Source of the DNA: Candidatus Moduliflexus flocculans
Lineage (GTDB): Bacteria; Moduliflexota; Moduliflexia; Moduliflexales; Moduliflexaceae
Reading direction: 5' to 3'
Assembly: GCA_000739515.1 (NCBI GenBank)
Contig: DF820458.1
Span: forward strand, 614,943 to 647,131
Length of the DNA: 32,189 nucleotides
Part shown: positions 5,872 to 14,060 of the stretch, piece after piece
Position numbering within the stretch: the stretch's first letter is position 1
Layout: each line of letters opens with the position of its first letter
Made by a program: the position numbers and the translations under genes
The notes under the pieces: generated by a model
Databases searched by the model: none
What the model was told of the DNA's origin: nothing
What the model saw: the letters and a program-made list of their open reading frames with translations, nothing else

Positions 5872-8070
5872 ATGTATTTGTCGAAATCGGGATGGAAGAC
5901 ATTCTTCCCTGTCTTCTTAGAAACGCTGATTCTTTTTCAGCTTGGAATTCTGACTGTTTACGCCTTTACAGGCGGATTTTCTTTGATTATTGGCGTCTGG
6001 AAAATTCGCGTACAGACGCCGACTGACGCGCAGATTGCCCTCGCCCTCACCCTCATCGCGCGGTCTGCGTTTGTTGGCGCGTTGTTTCCTCCAATTGCCT
6101 GGATCGCCTTCTTAAAAACGCTGTCAAGAATCGGGCATTCTTTTCTCTATAAATTTCGCGTCGTCATGCGCTTCAGGCGCAAGATGCTCCTGTATGGAAC
6201 GATTTTCGTCATCAGCACGGTTCTTTTGCTATTATATGATCCGCTGCAACCCGGCTTGATTGGCCGCTATTACAATAATCGCGAGTGGCAGGGCGAGCCG
6301 ATGTTGACCGTTCGGGAAGATACAATCAACCTCCGCCGGTTCGCGCCGCGAGCGCAGTTCGCCACCATTCAGGAGAATTACAGCGTCGAATGGACAGGTG
6401 GGATTTTTATCCCCCGCTCAGGCGAGTATGAATTCGGCACGCTCTCTGATGACGGTTCGGAAATTCAGCTTGACGGACATCTGCTGGTGGATAATCGCGG
6501 CGATCATGGCCTGATAGAACGAACAGGGACAATCTCTTTGGAACGAGGATTTCACGCCATCACAATCCGCTACATGCAGGGGGTAGGCGAGGCGGGATTC
6601 AAGGCTTTCTGGCGCGTTCCCGGGCATAGCCGCGCGACGCTGTCTCGCGCCTATTTAGTGGAATCCGTTCCGAAGAGCGTAAGCGCGTACTGGCTGGAAC
6701 TTGCGCGGGAACTCGTGAAACTCGTCTTTATCGTGGCATGGGCGAGCCTCGCGCTGCTCCTTGTGTCTGGTGCACTGATGCCAGTGCCGCCGACGCAGCC
6801 GTACTGGTGGGAGATGATCTCGCCGCTGACGCGCAATCTGCTGCTCTTCTGCCTGTTCTGCGCGATTGGCATCAATGTCGTCCTCGTTCAGGTGAGCGAC
6901 GTGACGACCTTATTTTATTCACGCTTTTTTGTGACAACCCCGGCACATAAATTCGCCGATTCCTGGTCGCACATGTACACCGCCTTAGACTATTTACAAG
7001 AGCCGGGGCGGAATGTCATGTATTCCGATTTGCTGATTCAGCGGCATGATAAGTTTCAATATCCGCCCAGCAGTTTATTATTCGTGCAGCCGCTCTACCG
7101 CCTGTTTCCGGGAGAACGATTCAACGCCGTCGCCAATCTGATCGGCTGGGGCAGCATTTTGCTTTCGATATTCGTGATCTTCCAGATTTATACGCTCGCG
7201 CTTCGCGCCGCCGCGCCACCGTCGAAATCGGAAATTGCGACGAGGTGGCTGCTTTCAATCTGTTATACGCTGACATTTTACCCGGTGGTGAAATCGTATC
7301 ATTTGGGGCAGATTCAAGCCTGGCTCTACCTCTGGTTTGCGTGTGCGCTCTGGGCGTGGATGGCGGGGCAGAAAGAAATCTCAGGCGTATTGATCGGCCT
7401 GATCAGCATGATTAAGCCGCAGCTTGGCTTGCTGCTTTTATGGGGAATGATTCGGAAAGAATGGCGTTTTGCTGCCGGAATCGCCATAACTGCCGCCGTG
7501 ATGTTAGGCATCTCAATTTATGCCTATGGCTGGGGCAACCTGTTCGATTATCTTCACGCGGTTTCGTATATGGGCAAATTCGGCGAAAGTTATCACCCGA
7601 ATCAATCGGTCAACGGCGTCTTGCATCGCATCTTGTTCAACGGCACGAATGTGCGCGGTCACGCCTTCTATTTTGCGCCCTATCATCCGATAGTCTATTG
7701 GGGCACGACGCTCAGTTCTTTGCTGCTGATCGGCATGGCGCTGTTCTGGAATTGCCGCAGACAGCAGGCGAATGTGGCGGATTTCAGCTTAGCGGCGCTG
7801 AGTTTTACGATGGCCTCTCCGATTGCCTGGGAACATCATTACGGCATTTTGCTCCCGATCCTGGCCGCGATTGTGCCGCTGGCGGCGTCATCTTCGCTGA
7901 AGCGTTCTGGTATGATGCTTCTTGCGGTCGCGTATATCGGCTGCTGCAATTATTATCAAGTTGCCAATCTTCTGGCGGAAACGCGCTGGAATTTTTTACA
8001 ATCAACGCTGTTTTTCGGGGCACTGGCGATTCTGCTGTTGCTATATCGGCTGCGAAATGTGCGCGAGTAA
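5872..8070 (+). CDS. Membrane glycosyltransferase of GT87/DUF2029 type with an inserted PA14 domain
   Basis: This is a 732-aa multispanning membrane protein. N-terminal hydrophobic segments (about residues 12-45, 55-85, 105-122) precede a PA14 domain (about 126-250). The PA14 domain shows GLIGRYYNN at its start, RSGEYEFGTLSDDGSEIQLD in the middle and GFHAITIRYMQG near its end. PA14 domains are typically beta-sandwich, carbohydrate-binding modules. About ten membrane helices follow, with the DUF2029/GT87 pattern: FQYPPSSLLFVQPLYRL, then an aqueous-loop/TM series with MIKPQLGLLLLW. GT87 enzymes use polyprenyl-phosphate sugars and act outside the membrane, which would put PA14 on the same side. 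I choose the ATG at 5872, which has GGAGGTGGAGGA upstream; an ORF extension to 5710 is only MITE sequence. No neighbouring glycan genes identify the acceptor. Confidence 0.8.
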   Translation: MYLSKSGWKTFFPVFLETLILFQLGILTVYAFTGGFSLIIGVWKIRVQTPTDAQIALALTLIARSAFVGALFPPIAWIAFLKTLSRIGHSFLYKFRVVMRFRRKMLLYGTIFVISTVLLLLYDPLQPGLIGRYYNNREWQGEPMLTVREDTINLRRFAPRAQFATIQENYSVEWTGGIFIPRSGEYEFGTLSDDGSEIQLDGHLLVDNRGDHGLIERTGTISLERGFHAITIRYMQGVGEAGFKAFWRVPGHSRATLSRAYLVESVPKSVSAYWLELARELVKLVFIVAWASLALLLVSGALMPVPPTQPYWWEMISPLTRNLLLFCLFCAIGINVVLVQVSDVTTLFYSRFFVTTPAHKFADSWSHMYTALDYLQEPGRNVMYSDLLIQRHDKFQYPPSSLLFVQPLYRLFPGERFNAVANLIGWGSILLSIFVIFQIYTLALRAAAPPSKSEIATRWLLSICYTLTFYPVVKSYHLGQIQAWLYLWFACALWAWMAGQKEISGVLIGLISMIKPQLGLLLLWGMIRKEWRFAAGIAITAAVMLGISIYAYGWGNLFDYLHAVSYMGKFGESYHPNQSVNGVLHRILFNGTNVRGHAFYFAPYHPIVYWGTTLSSLLLIGMALFWNCRRQQANVADFSLAALSFTMASPIAWEHHYGILLPILAAIVPLAASSSLKRSGMMLLAVAYIGCCNYYQVANLLAETRWNFLQSTLFFGALAILLLLYRLRNVRE

Positions 8071-8073
8071 AAA

Positions 8074-8106
8074 AGCTGTCAGACACTTTGAACGTGTCTG
8101 ACAGCT
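8074..8106. repeat. AGCTGTCAGACAC perfect hairpin
   Basis: AGCTGTCAGACAC and GTGTCTGACAGCT form a perfect 13-bp stem around TTTGAAC, 3 nt after the glycosyltransferase stop. There is no T-run, so this is a repeat-type hairpin rather than a standard terminator. A related hairpin with changed outer stem lies at 12050-12090. Confidence 0.7.
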
Positions 8107-8113
8107 AACGTGC

Positions 8114-8158
8114 AACAAAAAACCCCCGACATTCATGAAAAATATCGGGGGTTTTGTT
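8114..8158. terminator. Bidirectional rho-independent terminator
   Basis: AACCCCCGA and TCGGGGGTT form the stem, with A-runs before it and TTTTGTTT after it. It reads as a terminator on both strands and lies between the convergent glycosyltransferase and pnp genes. Confidence 0.85.
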
Positions 8159-8172
8159 TAACTACGAGGTAT

Positions 8173-8283
8173 AGCAGTATTCAATCGCATTGAACCGCTA
8201 AGAGGAGTGTCAAATCTTGATTTGACAGCGAAATCAAGATTTCGCACTCCTGCGTGAGGTTCAAAACTTATGAATAATGCTGT
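8173..8283. repeat. Nested palindrome abutting the pnp stop codon
   Basis: The inner stem runs AGGAGTG...AAATCTTGATTT with the inverse at 8231-8251. Outside it, TTGAACC (8190-8196) pairs with GGTTCAA (8258-8264), and further out CAGTATTCA has an imperfect partner in TGAATAATGCTG. The right end touches the pnp stop (8285-8287). The AGGAGTGC ends resemble those of the palindrome at 27516-27595. Confidence 0.6.
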
Positions 8284-8284
8284 A

Positions 8285-10420
8285 TTATGCCGCCTCTTCC
8301 TTGCTTTGCTGCTCGCGCATGGCGGCTTTCCGGCTCAACTTGATTTTACCGCGCCCGTCAATTGCGAGAACTTTGACTAACACTTCATCGCCTTCATGGA
8401 TTTCATCGTCCACTTTTTTGACGCGATGTTCGGCAATTTCCGAAATATGGAGCAAGCCTTCCGTGCCGGGCAGAATTTCGACAAACGCGCCGAAATCCAC
8501 GACCGATTTCACCGTGCCGAGATAAAGTTTCCCTTCTTCGGCTTCCGCCGTCAATTGCTCGATGATATGAATCGCCTCTTTTGCGCCCGCATGGTCTGAG
8601 GACGCAATATTGACCGTGCCGTCATCTTCAATGTCAATTTTCGCACCAGTTTTTTCGACGATGCCACGAATGACTTTTCCGCCTGGGCCAATGACGGTGC
8701 GGATTTTTTCCGGGTCAATCTTCATGGTGAAGATGCGCGGCGCATATTGCGAAAGCTCCTCACGCGGCGTGTTGAGCGCAGCGTTCATTTTCGACAGGAT
8801 GTGCAAGCGTCCTTCTTTCGCCTGAACCAGGGCAAGCTTGAAGGTTTCGTGCGTGATGCCGCTGATTTTCAAATCCATCTGAATCGCGGTGATGCCGACT
8901 TCCGTGCCAGCCACTTTCAAGTCCATATCGCCGAGATGATCTTCGACACCGGCAATATCCGACAGAATCGCGGTTTTGCCTTGCTCATGAATCAAGCCCA
9001 TCGCAATCCCGGCCACTGGCCGCGTCAACGGCACGCCCGCATCTAACAGCGCCAATGTGCCACCGCAGACGGTCGCCATCGAAGACGAGCCATTCGATTC
9101 TAAAATATCAGACACCAAGCGAACCGTGTATGGAAATTTTTCAGCCGGTGGAATCACCTGCGACAGCGAACGTTCGGCGAGAAAACCATGTCCGATTTCG
9201 CGGCGTCCCGGCCCTCTCAGCATTTTGGTTTCGCCGACAGAGAAGGGCGGGAAATTATAATGCAGCATGAAGCGCTTGCTGCTTTCCCCTTCCAGCGTAT
9301 CGAGCCGCTGTTCGTCCATCGCCGTGCCGAGCGTCGTCACGACGAGCGCTTGCGTTTCGCCGCGCGTAAAGAGCGCCGAACCGTGCGTGCGCGGCAGAAC
9401 TCCCACTTCGCAGCTAATCGGGCGAATTTCTTTCGTCGCTCTGCCGTCCAGCCGCCGTCCTTTATCTATAATGGTCGAACGCAACACCTGCTTTTCAGTA
9501 TTGTGAATAATTTCCGCAATCGCTTTCGAGCGTTCTTCATCCTCTTCTTCAGCGTTGGCGTCCGTAAATTCTCCCAGCGTATCCTCGAAAATCTGGTCAA
9601 TGCGTTCCTGATAAAGTTCTTTGCTGATATTTTCGCCCTGTTCATAGAGATAATGATGGATACGTTCATGGGCAAATGCGCCGATTTTCGCATGAAGCGG
9701 GTCTTCGCTTGCCACAGCGACGGTCTGTTTGGCCAACCCAACGCGCTGCTGCAATTCATTCTGAATATCAGTCAATTTTCGGATATATTCATGTCCGAAT
9801 ACGACTGCGTCAGCGAGCACATCTTCGGGGAGTTCTTTGGCCTCGCCTTCAATCATCATGACCGCGTCGTGCGTTCCGGCCAACACGATATTCATATCGC
9901 TTTTTTCCAGCCGGTCGTCATACGGAGGATTGATGACGAAATTCCCATCTACACGCCCCACGCGCACCGCGCCAATCGGGCCTAAAAATGGAATATTCGA
10001 AATCGTCAGCGCGGCAGATGCGCCGATCATCGCTAAAATATCTGGGCTGTTGACCATATCCACCGACAAGATGGTCGCAATGATCTGCACTTCATTGGTA
10101 TATCCATCCGGGAACAACGGACGAATCGGGCGGTCAATCAGCCGCGCCGTCAAGACTTCATGATCCCCCGGTTTGCCTTCGCGCTTAACGAAGCCGCCGG
10201 GAATTTTTCCGGCGGCATACGCTTTTTCACGATATTCCACCATCAACGGGAAAAAATCAATCCCTTTTTGCCCGGTTTTTGCGGCGACGGCAGTAACTAA
10301 CACTACAGTTTCTCCGCTTCGAACGACCACTGCTCCATTCGCTTGTTTGGCGAGCTTTCCAGTTTCAATTGAAATAACGCTTCCGCCGATCTCCGCTTGT
10401 ACGGTTTGTATATTTAACAT
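8285..10420 (-). CDS. pnp: Polyribonucleotide nucleotidyltransferase (PNPase)
   Basis: This is the phosphorolytic 3'-5' exoribonuclease of the RNA degradosome, a homotrimer in the cytoplasm. The 711-aa length matches the family. In order it has RNase PH domain 1 (about residues 10-145; FFPLMVEYREKAYAAGKIPGG), an alpha-helical linker, RNase PH domain 2 (about 320-540; GRRLDGR, RTHGSALFTRGETQ), a KH domain with GPGGKVIRGI (about 560-620), and an S1 domain starting GKLYLGTVKSVVDFGAFVE (about 625-695). A purine-rich AAGAAAGG precedes the ATG by about 8 nt. It follows rpsO, with a hairpin in between at the position where E. coli pnp is autoregulated through RNase III cleavage. That regulation is inferred, not shown. 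Confidence 0.97.
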   Translation of the reverse strand: MLNIQTVQAEIGGSVISIETGKLAKQANGAVVVRSGETVVLVTAVAAKTGQKGIDFFPLMVEYREKAYAAGKIPGGFVKREGKPGDHEVLTARLIDRPIRPLFPDGYTNEVQIIATILSVDMVNSPDILAMIGASAALTISNIPFLGPIGAVRVGRVDGNFVINPPYDDRLEKSDMNIVLAGTHDAVMMIEGEAKELPEDVLADAVVFGHEYIRKLTDIQNELQQRVGLAKQTVAVASEDPLHAKIGAFAHERIHHYLYEQGENISKELYQERIDQIFEDTLGEFTDANAEEEDEERSKAIAEIIHNTEKQVLRSTIIDKGRRLDGRATKEIRPISCEVGVLPRTHGSALFTRGETQALVVTTLGTAMDEQRLDTLEGESSKRFMLHYNFPPFSVGETKMLRGPGRREIGHGFLAERSLSQVIPPAEKFPYTVRLVSDILESNGSSSMATVCGGTLALLDAGVPLTRPVAGIAMGLIHEQGKTAILSDIAGVEDHLGDMDLKVAGTEVGITAIQMDLKISGITHETFKLALVQAKEGRLHILSKMNAALNTPREELSQYAPRIFTMKIDPEKIRTVIGPGGKVIRGIVEKTGAKIDIEDDGTVNIASSDHAGAKEAIHIIEQLTAEAEEGKLYLGTVKSVVDFGAFVEILPGTEGLLHISEIAEHRVKKVDDEIHEGDEVLVKVLAIDGRGKIKLSRKAAMREQQSKEEAA

Positions 10421-10494
10421 AAATCAATACCTTTCTTAAAGATGAAGCGTTGATCGCGATGAACGCAACCAACGCCCCAATCTTCAACATGATG

Positions 10495-10539
10495 AGACAA
10501 TCATAAATGGCCGTAGAGGGAACACACTCGGGATTGTCT
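10495..10539 (-). promoter_or_regulatory. Intercistronic hairpin between rpsO and pnp
   Basis: AGACAATC (10495-10502) pairs with GATTGTCT (10532-10539), and inner bases CCG/CGG can pair further. It begins at the rpsO stop codon. It could be an attenuator, a processing site or a weak terminator. There is no strong T-run. Confidence 0.5.
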
Positions 10540-10808
10540 TATTTCCGCAGCCCAAGTTCGCCGATCAATTTCTGATACCGCTCGACGCTTTTGCCTTTCA
10601 AATAATCCAGCAAACGACGGCGTTTTCCAACCATTTTCAGCAACCCCCGGCGGGAATGATGATCTTTGGTATGTACCTTAAAATGCTCGGTTAATTGATT
10701 AATGCGTTCGGTAAGCAAAGCGATTTGAACTTCTGGTGAGCCTGTGTCGTGGTCGTGTGTACGATGACTTTCAATGATATTTTTTTTCTGATCTTTGTTC
10801 ACTGACAT
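10539..10808 (-). CDS. rpsO: 30S ribosomal protein S15
   Basis: S15 is a primary 16S rRNA-binding protein of the small-subunit platform. Starting at the ATG at 10808 ([19 protein letters not shown]) gives 89 aa, the canonical length. The longer ORF to 10865 is an artefact. Signature segments include [40 protein letters not shown] and the terminal [13 protein letters not shown]. It sits between truB upstream and pnp downstream, the widely conserved truB-rpsO-pnp order. The 261-bp gap before it towards truB probably contains a promoter and leader, but I cannot pinpoint either. Confidence 0.97.
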   Translation of the reverse strand: MSVNKDQKKNIIESHRTHDHDTGSPEVQIALLTERINQLTEHFKVHTKDHHSRRGLLKMVGKRRRLLDYLKGKSVERYQKLIGELGLRK

Positions 10809-11069
10809 GCTACTATCCTCTACTGTTGTGCTCTGATAACAGTCAACATGCTTTTCACAAAACATGCACCGTAGTCAGAGAATCACGAAATAACCTACAA
10901 AGAAGCGAAACGAAGGCTACCACATTGAAAACATGGGGAATTGTAAAGAAAAAAATGCGGTTTGTCAATTTTTTTCGCACAACCTGCGAATTTTTCCTGA
11001 CTTTCTGCGACTTGCGGGATCGCAAACGCTTGCTTTTCATGACAAAACTTCACAGCCCTCCTGTGTTCA

Positions 11070-12008
11070 TCAGGGTTTCGCAAAGACCATAAACGGGTGA
11101 ATTTGACTGAGGAGGCTTGCCTCTTCGGTTTCAGGAAGATACTCGATCCACGCTAATGCAAGCAACGTCCCGGCCTGATTATGAACCCGAACGTTTGATC
11201 TTGACGGCAACATCTCCCCGGCCTCTGTCGGCAGCGCAACTGCCGCGCCATGCGCGATACGCCCGGCGGCGGTTTCGTCAAGCGTCAAGGAAGGCCATTC
11301 CGCCAGCGCAGCATCAATCGGCAGCAGGCAGCGCCGCAAGCGTTCGCGGTCGTCGCGCATGGCGACAAGTTCTTCAAGCGACATGGCGTCGTGCAGCAGA
11401 AAGCGCCCGCTTTGCGTTCGTTCTAATTCCGTCAAATGCGCCCCACAGCCAAATGCCTCGCCGAGATCGTTCGCAAGCGCGCGGATATATGTCCCTTTCG
11501 AACAGACAACCTGAAGATGCAGATATGGCAGCGTCATCGCGGTCAGCGTCAACTCGCGAATTGTCACTGGCCGCGCCTCGCGTTCGACTTCCTTTCCGGC
11601 GCGGGCTAATTCATAGAGCCGCTGTCCCTGCACTCTTCGCGCCGAATACATCGGCGGAACTTGCGCGATCTCGCCAGTAAATCTGGCGAACATCCCTTCC
11701 ACGTCTTCCGTTGTCAATGCCGGAACATCGCGCCGCTCGATAATTTTTCCAGTATAATCTTGCGTGTCAGTCCGTTCGCCAAGTTTCATGACGGCACGAT
11801 ATGTTTTTTCGCCGTCAGTCAGATATTGAACGATTCGAGTCGCGTCGCCGAGACAGAGGAGTAACAAGCCGGTCGCAAATGGATCGAGCGTTCCGGCATG
11901 TCCCACCTTTTTCGTCTGAAAAATTTTCCTGATCTGCGCCACGACATCGTGCGAGGTCATGCCTGCTGTTTTCCGAATCAACAATACGCCATGCAGTATC
12001 TCTGTCAT
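11070..12008 (-). CDS. truB: tRNA pseudouridine(55) synthase TruB
   Basis: TruB converts U55 in the T-arm of tRNAs to pseudouridine. The 312-aa protein begins GVLLIRKTAGMTSHDVV, the family N-terminal motif. KVGHAGTLDPFATGLL contains the catalytic Asp in GTLDP. YRAVMKLGERTDTQDYTG, PPMYSARRVQGQRLYELAR and CSKGTYIRALANDLGEAFG are further conserved segments. A C-terminal TruB_C-like part follows. The usual Lys in the (V/I)xKPxGxTS motif is Arg here (RKTAG). No clear Shine-Dalgarno is seen before the ATG. Confidence 0.95.
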   Translation of the reverse strand: MTEILHGVLLIRKTAGMTSHDVVAQIRKIFQTKKVGHAGTLDPFATGLLLLCLGDATRIVQYLTDGEKTYRAVMKLGERTDTQDYTGKIIERRDVPALTTEDVEGMFARFTGEIAQVPPMYSARRVQGQRLYELARAGKEVEREARPVTIRELTLTAMTLPYLHLQVVCSKGTYIRALANDLGEAFGCGAHLTELERTQSGRFLLHDAMSLEELVAMRDDRERLRRCLLPIDAALAEWPSLTLDETAAGRIAHGAAVALPTEAGEMLPSRSNVRVHNQAGTLLALAWIEYLPETEEASLLSQIHPFMVFAKP

Positions 12009-12049
12009 CCGAACATTCGCTCACGTACAGCGTTATTCACTTGCATTGA

Positions 12050-12090
12050 ACAGACCAGGCAGACACCGTGAAGGTATCTGACAGGTCTGT
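12050..12090. repeat. ACAGACC...GGTCTGT hairpin repeat
   Basis: ACAGACC pairs with GGTCTGT and the inner CAGACACC pairs imperfectly with GGTATCTG around GTGAA. The core resembles the hairpin at 8074-8106 but the outer stem bases differ on both arms. It lies upstream of truB. Confidence 0.6.
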
Positions 12091-12212
12091 CCAATCATCG
12101 CGCATAATACTGTATTTCTTTTATCTCCATAATAAAGGGATTCATCGCGTTTTCGGCCATGATAGAGAGAGGTCATTGTGTTGTCAAGCATCCAATTTGT
12201 TCCGCTATCGTT

Positions 12213-13148
12213 TTACTGTTCAGCGGGCAAGACGACGCAGGCGGTTTCGCTGCGAGTTTGCGGCGTTGTTCGCGTAATCAGGCCGATGCCCAGCAAAACG
12301 CAGAGACAGCCGAGCAAATGGGCATAAGAAATTGGCTCGCGCAACAGCAGCGCCGAGAGCGTGAGGGCGCTGAGCGGCATGACGCCGGTAAACACCGCTG
12401 CGCGGCTTGCTTCGACCTGCGCCAATCCTGAGAACCAAAACAGAAACGCCACGACTGTCACGATCACGCCAGAATACACTATTGTCAACCAATCTGCCAG
12501 TCTCAATGTCGAGAAATCGAACTGCACCGCTTCGTACAGGCCAAGCGGCAGAAAGAGCAGCAAACCGAACACGCTCATCCAAGTCGCGATGCAAAGCGGC
12601 GAAATCATTTTATTCAGCATTTTCCCAAAGATGCTGAACAGCGCTTCTCCGACAACTGCGCCGAAAATCAGCAGATTCCCCGCCAACGGCATGACGCCGC
12701 GTTCGGCGTTCGCAACGCTGCCGAGGACATTCACGAGCAGAATGCCGCACACCGTCAAGCCGATGCCAGCATACACACTGCGCGTTACCCGCTCTTTCAG
12801 CCAGATGATCGAAATCAGCCCCAATACCGCCGGAGACGCGCTGGTGATGATCCCGGCTTCCGCCGCGCTGGTCAGGCGCAAGCCAAACAGCAGAAAGATT
12901 GTGAACAGAAAAACGCCGCAAAACGCTTGCAGAAACAGAATCTTCCAGTCTTTGCGAAGAATGCCGCGCCGAGCGCTTTGTTCTCGAACAGATAACAGTG
13001 GAAGTAAAATCACGGATGCTACCGTAAAACGCAGCGTTCCGGCAAGAAATACCGGAAAATGGGCGGTGATCATTTTCCCAACCACCACCGAACTGCCGAC
13101 AATCGCCATAGCAGCGGACAAATCAAGATACGCGCGAAGATGTTTCAT
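12213..13148 (-). CDS. DMT-superfamily permease, two EamA domains
   Basis: The 311-aa product has about ten hydrophobic helices in two homologous halves, as in EamA/RhaT-type drug/metabolite exporters of the inner membrane. The first half includes GSSVVVGKMITAHFPVFLAG and ends SAAEAGIITSASPAVLGLISIIWLKERV. The second half ends VEASRAAVFTGVMPLSALTLSALLLREPISYAHLLG; both carry the family's A(S/G)xxxxxxPxxxxxxxxxxLxE pattern. The substrate cannot be predicted. A palindrome (13161-13230) begins 12 bp upstream of the start and no Shine-Dalgarno is visible. Nothing nearby suggests a partner, although the AraC-type regulator gene is about 0.9 kb upstream on the same strand. Confidence 0.85.
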   Translation of the reverse strand: MKHLRAYLDLSAAMAIVGSSVVVGKMITAHFPVFLAGTLRFTVASVILLPLLSVREQSARRGILRKDWKILFLQAFCGVFLFTIFLLFGLRLTSAAEAGIITSASPAVLGLISIIWLKERVTRSVYAGIGLTVCGILLVNVLGSVANAERGVMPLAGNLLIFGAVVGEALFSIFGKMLNKMISPLCIATWMSVFGLLLFLPLGLYEAVQFDFSTLRLADWLTIVYSGVIVTVVAFLFWFSGLAQVEASRAAVFTGVMPLSALTLSALLLREPISYAHLLGCLCVLLGIGLITRTTPQTRSETACVVLPAEQ

Positions 13149-13160
13149 TGGTTATTTTTG

Positions 13161-13230
13161 GACAGGATTAACATGATGAACAGGATTAAAATTGCGCCAT
13201 CTCCAATCCTCTTCATCATGTCAACCTGTC
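13161..13230. repeat. GACAGGATTAAC-type palindrome
   Basis: The left arm GACAGGATTAACATGATGAA continues to CAGGATT. The right arm AATCCTCTTCATCATG continues to TCAACCTGTC and is its imperfect reverse complement (26-27 nt arms, about four differences). Palindromes built from repeated CAGGATTAA units are found in many bacterial genomes, as I recall. This one lies directly upstream of the DMT permease gene. Confidence 0.7.
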
Positions 13231-13615
13231 GAATATGCTGAAAATGGTTCATACGAAGAATGTGACGACAGCGGTAATATAGGTAAAAAAGAAGTGAGGG
13301 TCTTGTATATTCTTGCTGTTCTTGTGCTGAAAATTTCTTAAATTGTAATCTTTTTCATTTGATTTTTTCTTCTTGACGAATTCATTTCTTTGTGGCATCC
13401 TGTATTCACATTCATCGAAAACTCCTGAATTCTCAATTGGTTTCAACATTTTTCCGCGTTGTTGTTGTTTCTGCCTCTTTGTTCTTATAGAAGAACAAAA
13501 ATACCTCGAATGGGCTTATTTTGCCTTTTGTTCGTAAAATATTATATTTTTACAAGAACTCTTCTTGACAAATTTAGAAAGTTGTTGCATCGTATAGTTG
13601 ATTGATAACAGTGCA
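13231..13615. other. AT-rich intergenic stretch with no supported gene
   Basis: This block is distinctly AT-rich compared with the surrounding genes. A minus-strand ORF of 66 codons (13249-13449) has low-complexity Lys/Asn/Phe content, no visible ribosome-binding site and no recognisable fold. A TTGACA at 13564 and a TATAGT at 13592 lie upstream of the candidate leader RNA, but the spacing (22 nt) is too long for a standard promoter. Confidence 0.4.
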
Positions 13616-13692
13616 AGGGAACGACGCCGGGCACAGGTGGGTGAGAGCAATCACATGATGTGAAGAGAAGCCGTTGCCGGCTGCCGTTCCCT
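13616..13692 (+). ncRNA. Candidate structured leader RNA upstream of the 112-aa gene
   Basis: AGGGAACG (13616-13623) pairs perfectly with CGTTCCCT (13685-13692). Inside it GCCGG (13626-13630) pairs with CCGGC (13677-13681). The enclosed 46 nt contain GTGA (13641-13644) facing TCAC (13651-13654), and GGT facing GCC, leaving an unpaired purine-rich ATGTGAAGAGAAG segment. The long GC-rich closing helix in an AT-rich stretch, a branched interior and a position 30 nt before an ATG with GGAGG all suit a cis-regulatory RNA. It does not match any riboswitch consensus I can recall. Confidence 0.45.
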
Positions 13693-13721
13693 GAAAAGAC
13701 CAAATACCGCAGGAGGCCGAT

Positions 13722-14060
13722 ATGCGCAAACAATCATCGCTTTCAATTCAACCCGATCATACCTCTGTCGCGGATTTCTGCCGATTGGTCGAACAGTACA
13801 GTCAACAGACCGCAAGTCCGCATACGTTAGCGGATTTATGCGAGGCGCAGGCTGAGGCGTTGCGCATTACGAAGCAGGATGCCTCAGTGGATACGGTGGA
13901 TTTGCTGTTGAATACGATGTTGAACAGCCTCTGGAATTTAGCGGAAGCGCAGCAGCAGCGCCGCTGGACAGTGCGCGTAAAAACGGCGGTCGCTCGCCTG
14001 CTGACATCCCCAAAAGCGCGTCCGATGACGGCAGCGCAGCGCATCGCTCAGGCGGCGTAA
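13722..14060 (+). CDS. Small alpha-helical protein of unknown function (112 aa)
   Basis: I do not recognise a family. The product is hydrophilic and predicted almost entirely helical. It has an acidic central part (DLCEAQAEALRITKQDASVD), a short LLLNTMLNSLWNLAEAQQQR helix with heptad-like leucines, and a basic, Arg/Lys-rich C-terminus. There is no signal peptide or membrane segment. The start is well supported: GGAGG lies 5 nt upstream of the ATG. The 3' end overlaps the convergent AraC-type gene by 13 bp. The upstream region contains a candidate structured RNA. The combination of a good ribosome-binding site, a conserved-looking helix pattern and no overlap with another gene's body argues that it is real. 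Confidence 0.65.
   Translation: MRKQSSLSIQPDHTSVADFCRLVEQYSQQTASPHTLADLCEAQAEALRITKQDASVDTVDLLLNTMLNSLWNLAEAQQQRRWTVRVKTAVARLLTSPKARPMTAAQRIAQAA

Noticed and set aside
9188..9985. 265-codon ORF antisense to pnp
   Set aside because: It lies wholly within a strongly conserved gene, has biased His/Arg/Phe composition and no ribosome-binding site.
12361..13176. 271-codon ORF antisense to the DMT permease
   Set aside because: It mirrors the hydrophobic codons of the real membrane protein on the other strand, and has no fold or start signal.
13249..13449. 66-aa minus-strand ORF in the AT-rich stretch
   Set aside because: It has low-complexity Lys/Asn/Phe composition, no ribosome-binding site and no family resemblance.
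13616..13692. Cobalamin, c-di-GMP or retron-type RNA
   Set aside because: I could not align the conserved cores of these RNAs, and no reverse transcriptase or matching downstream gene is present.
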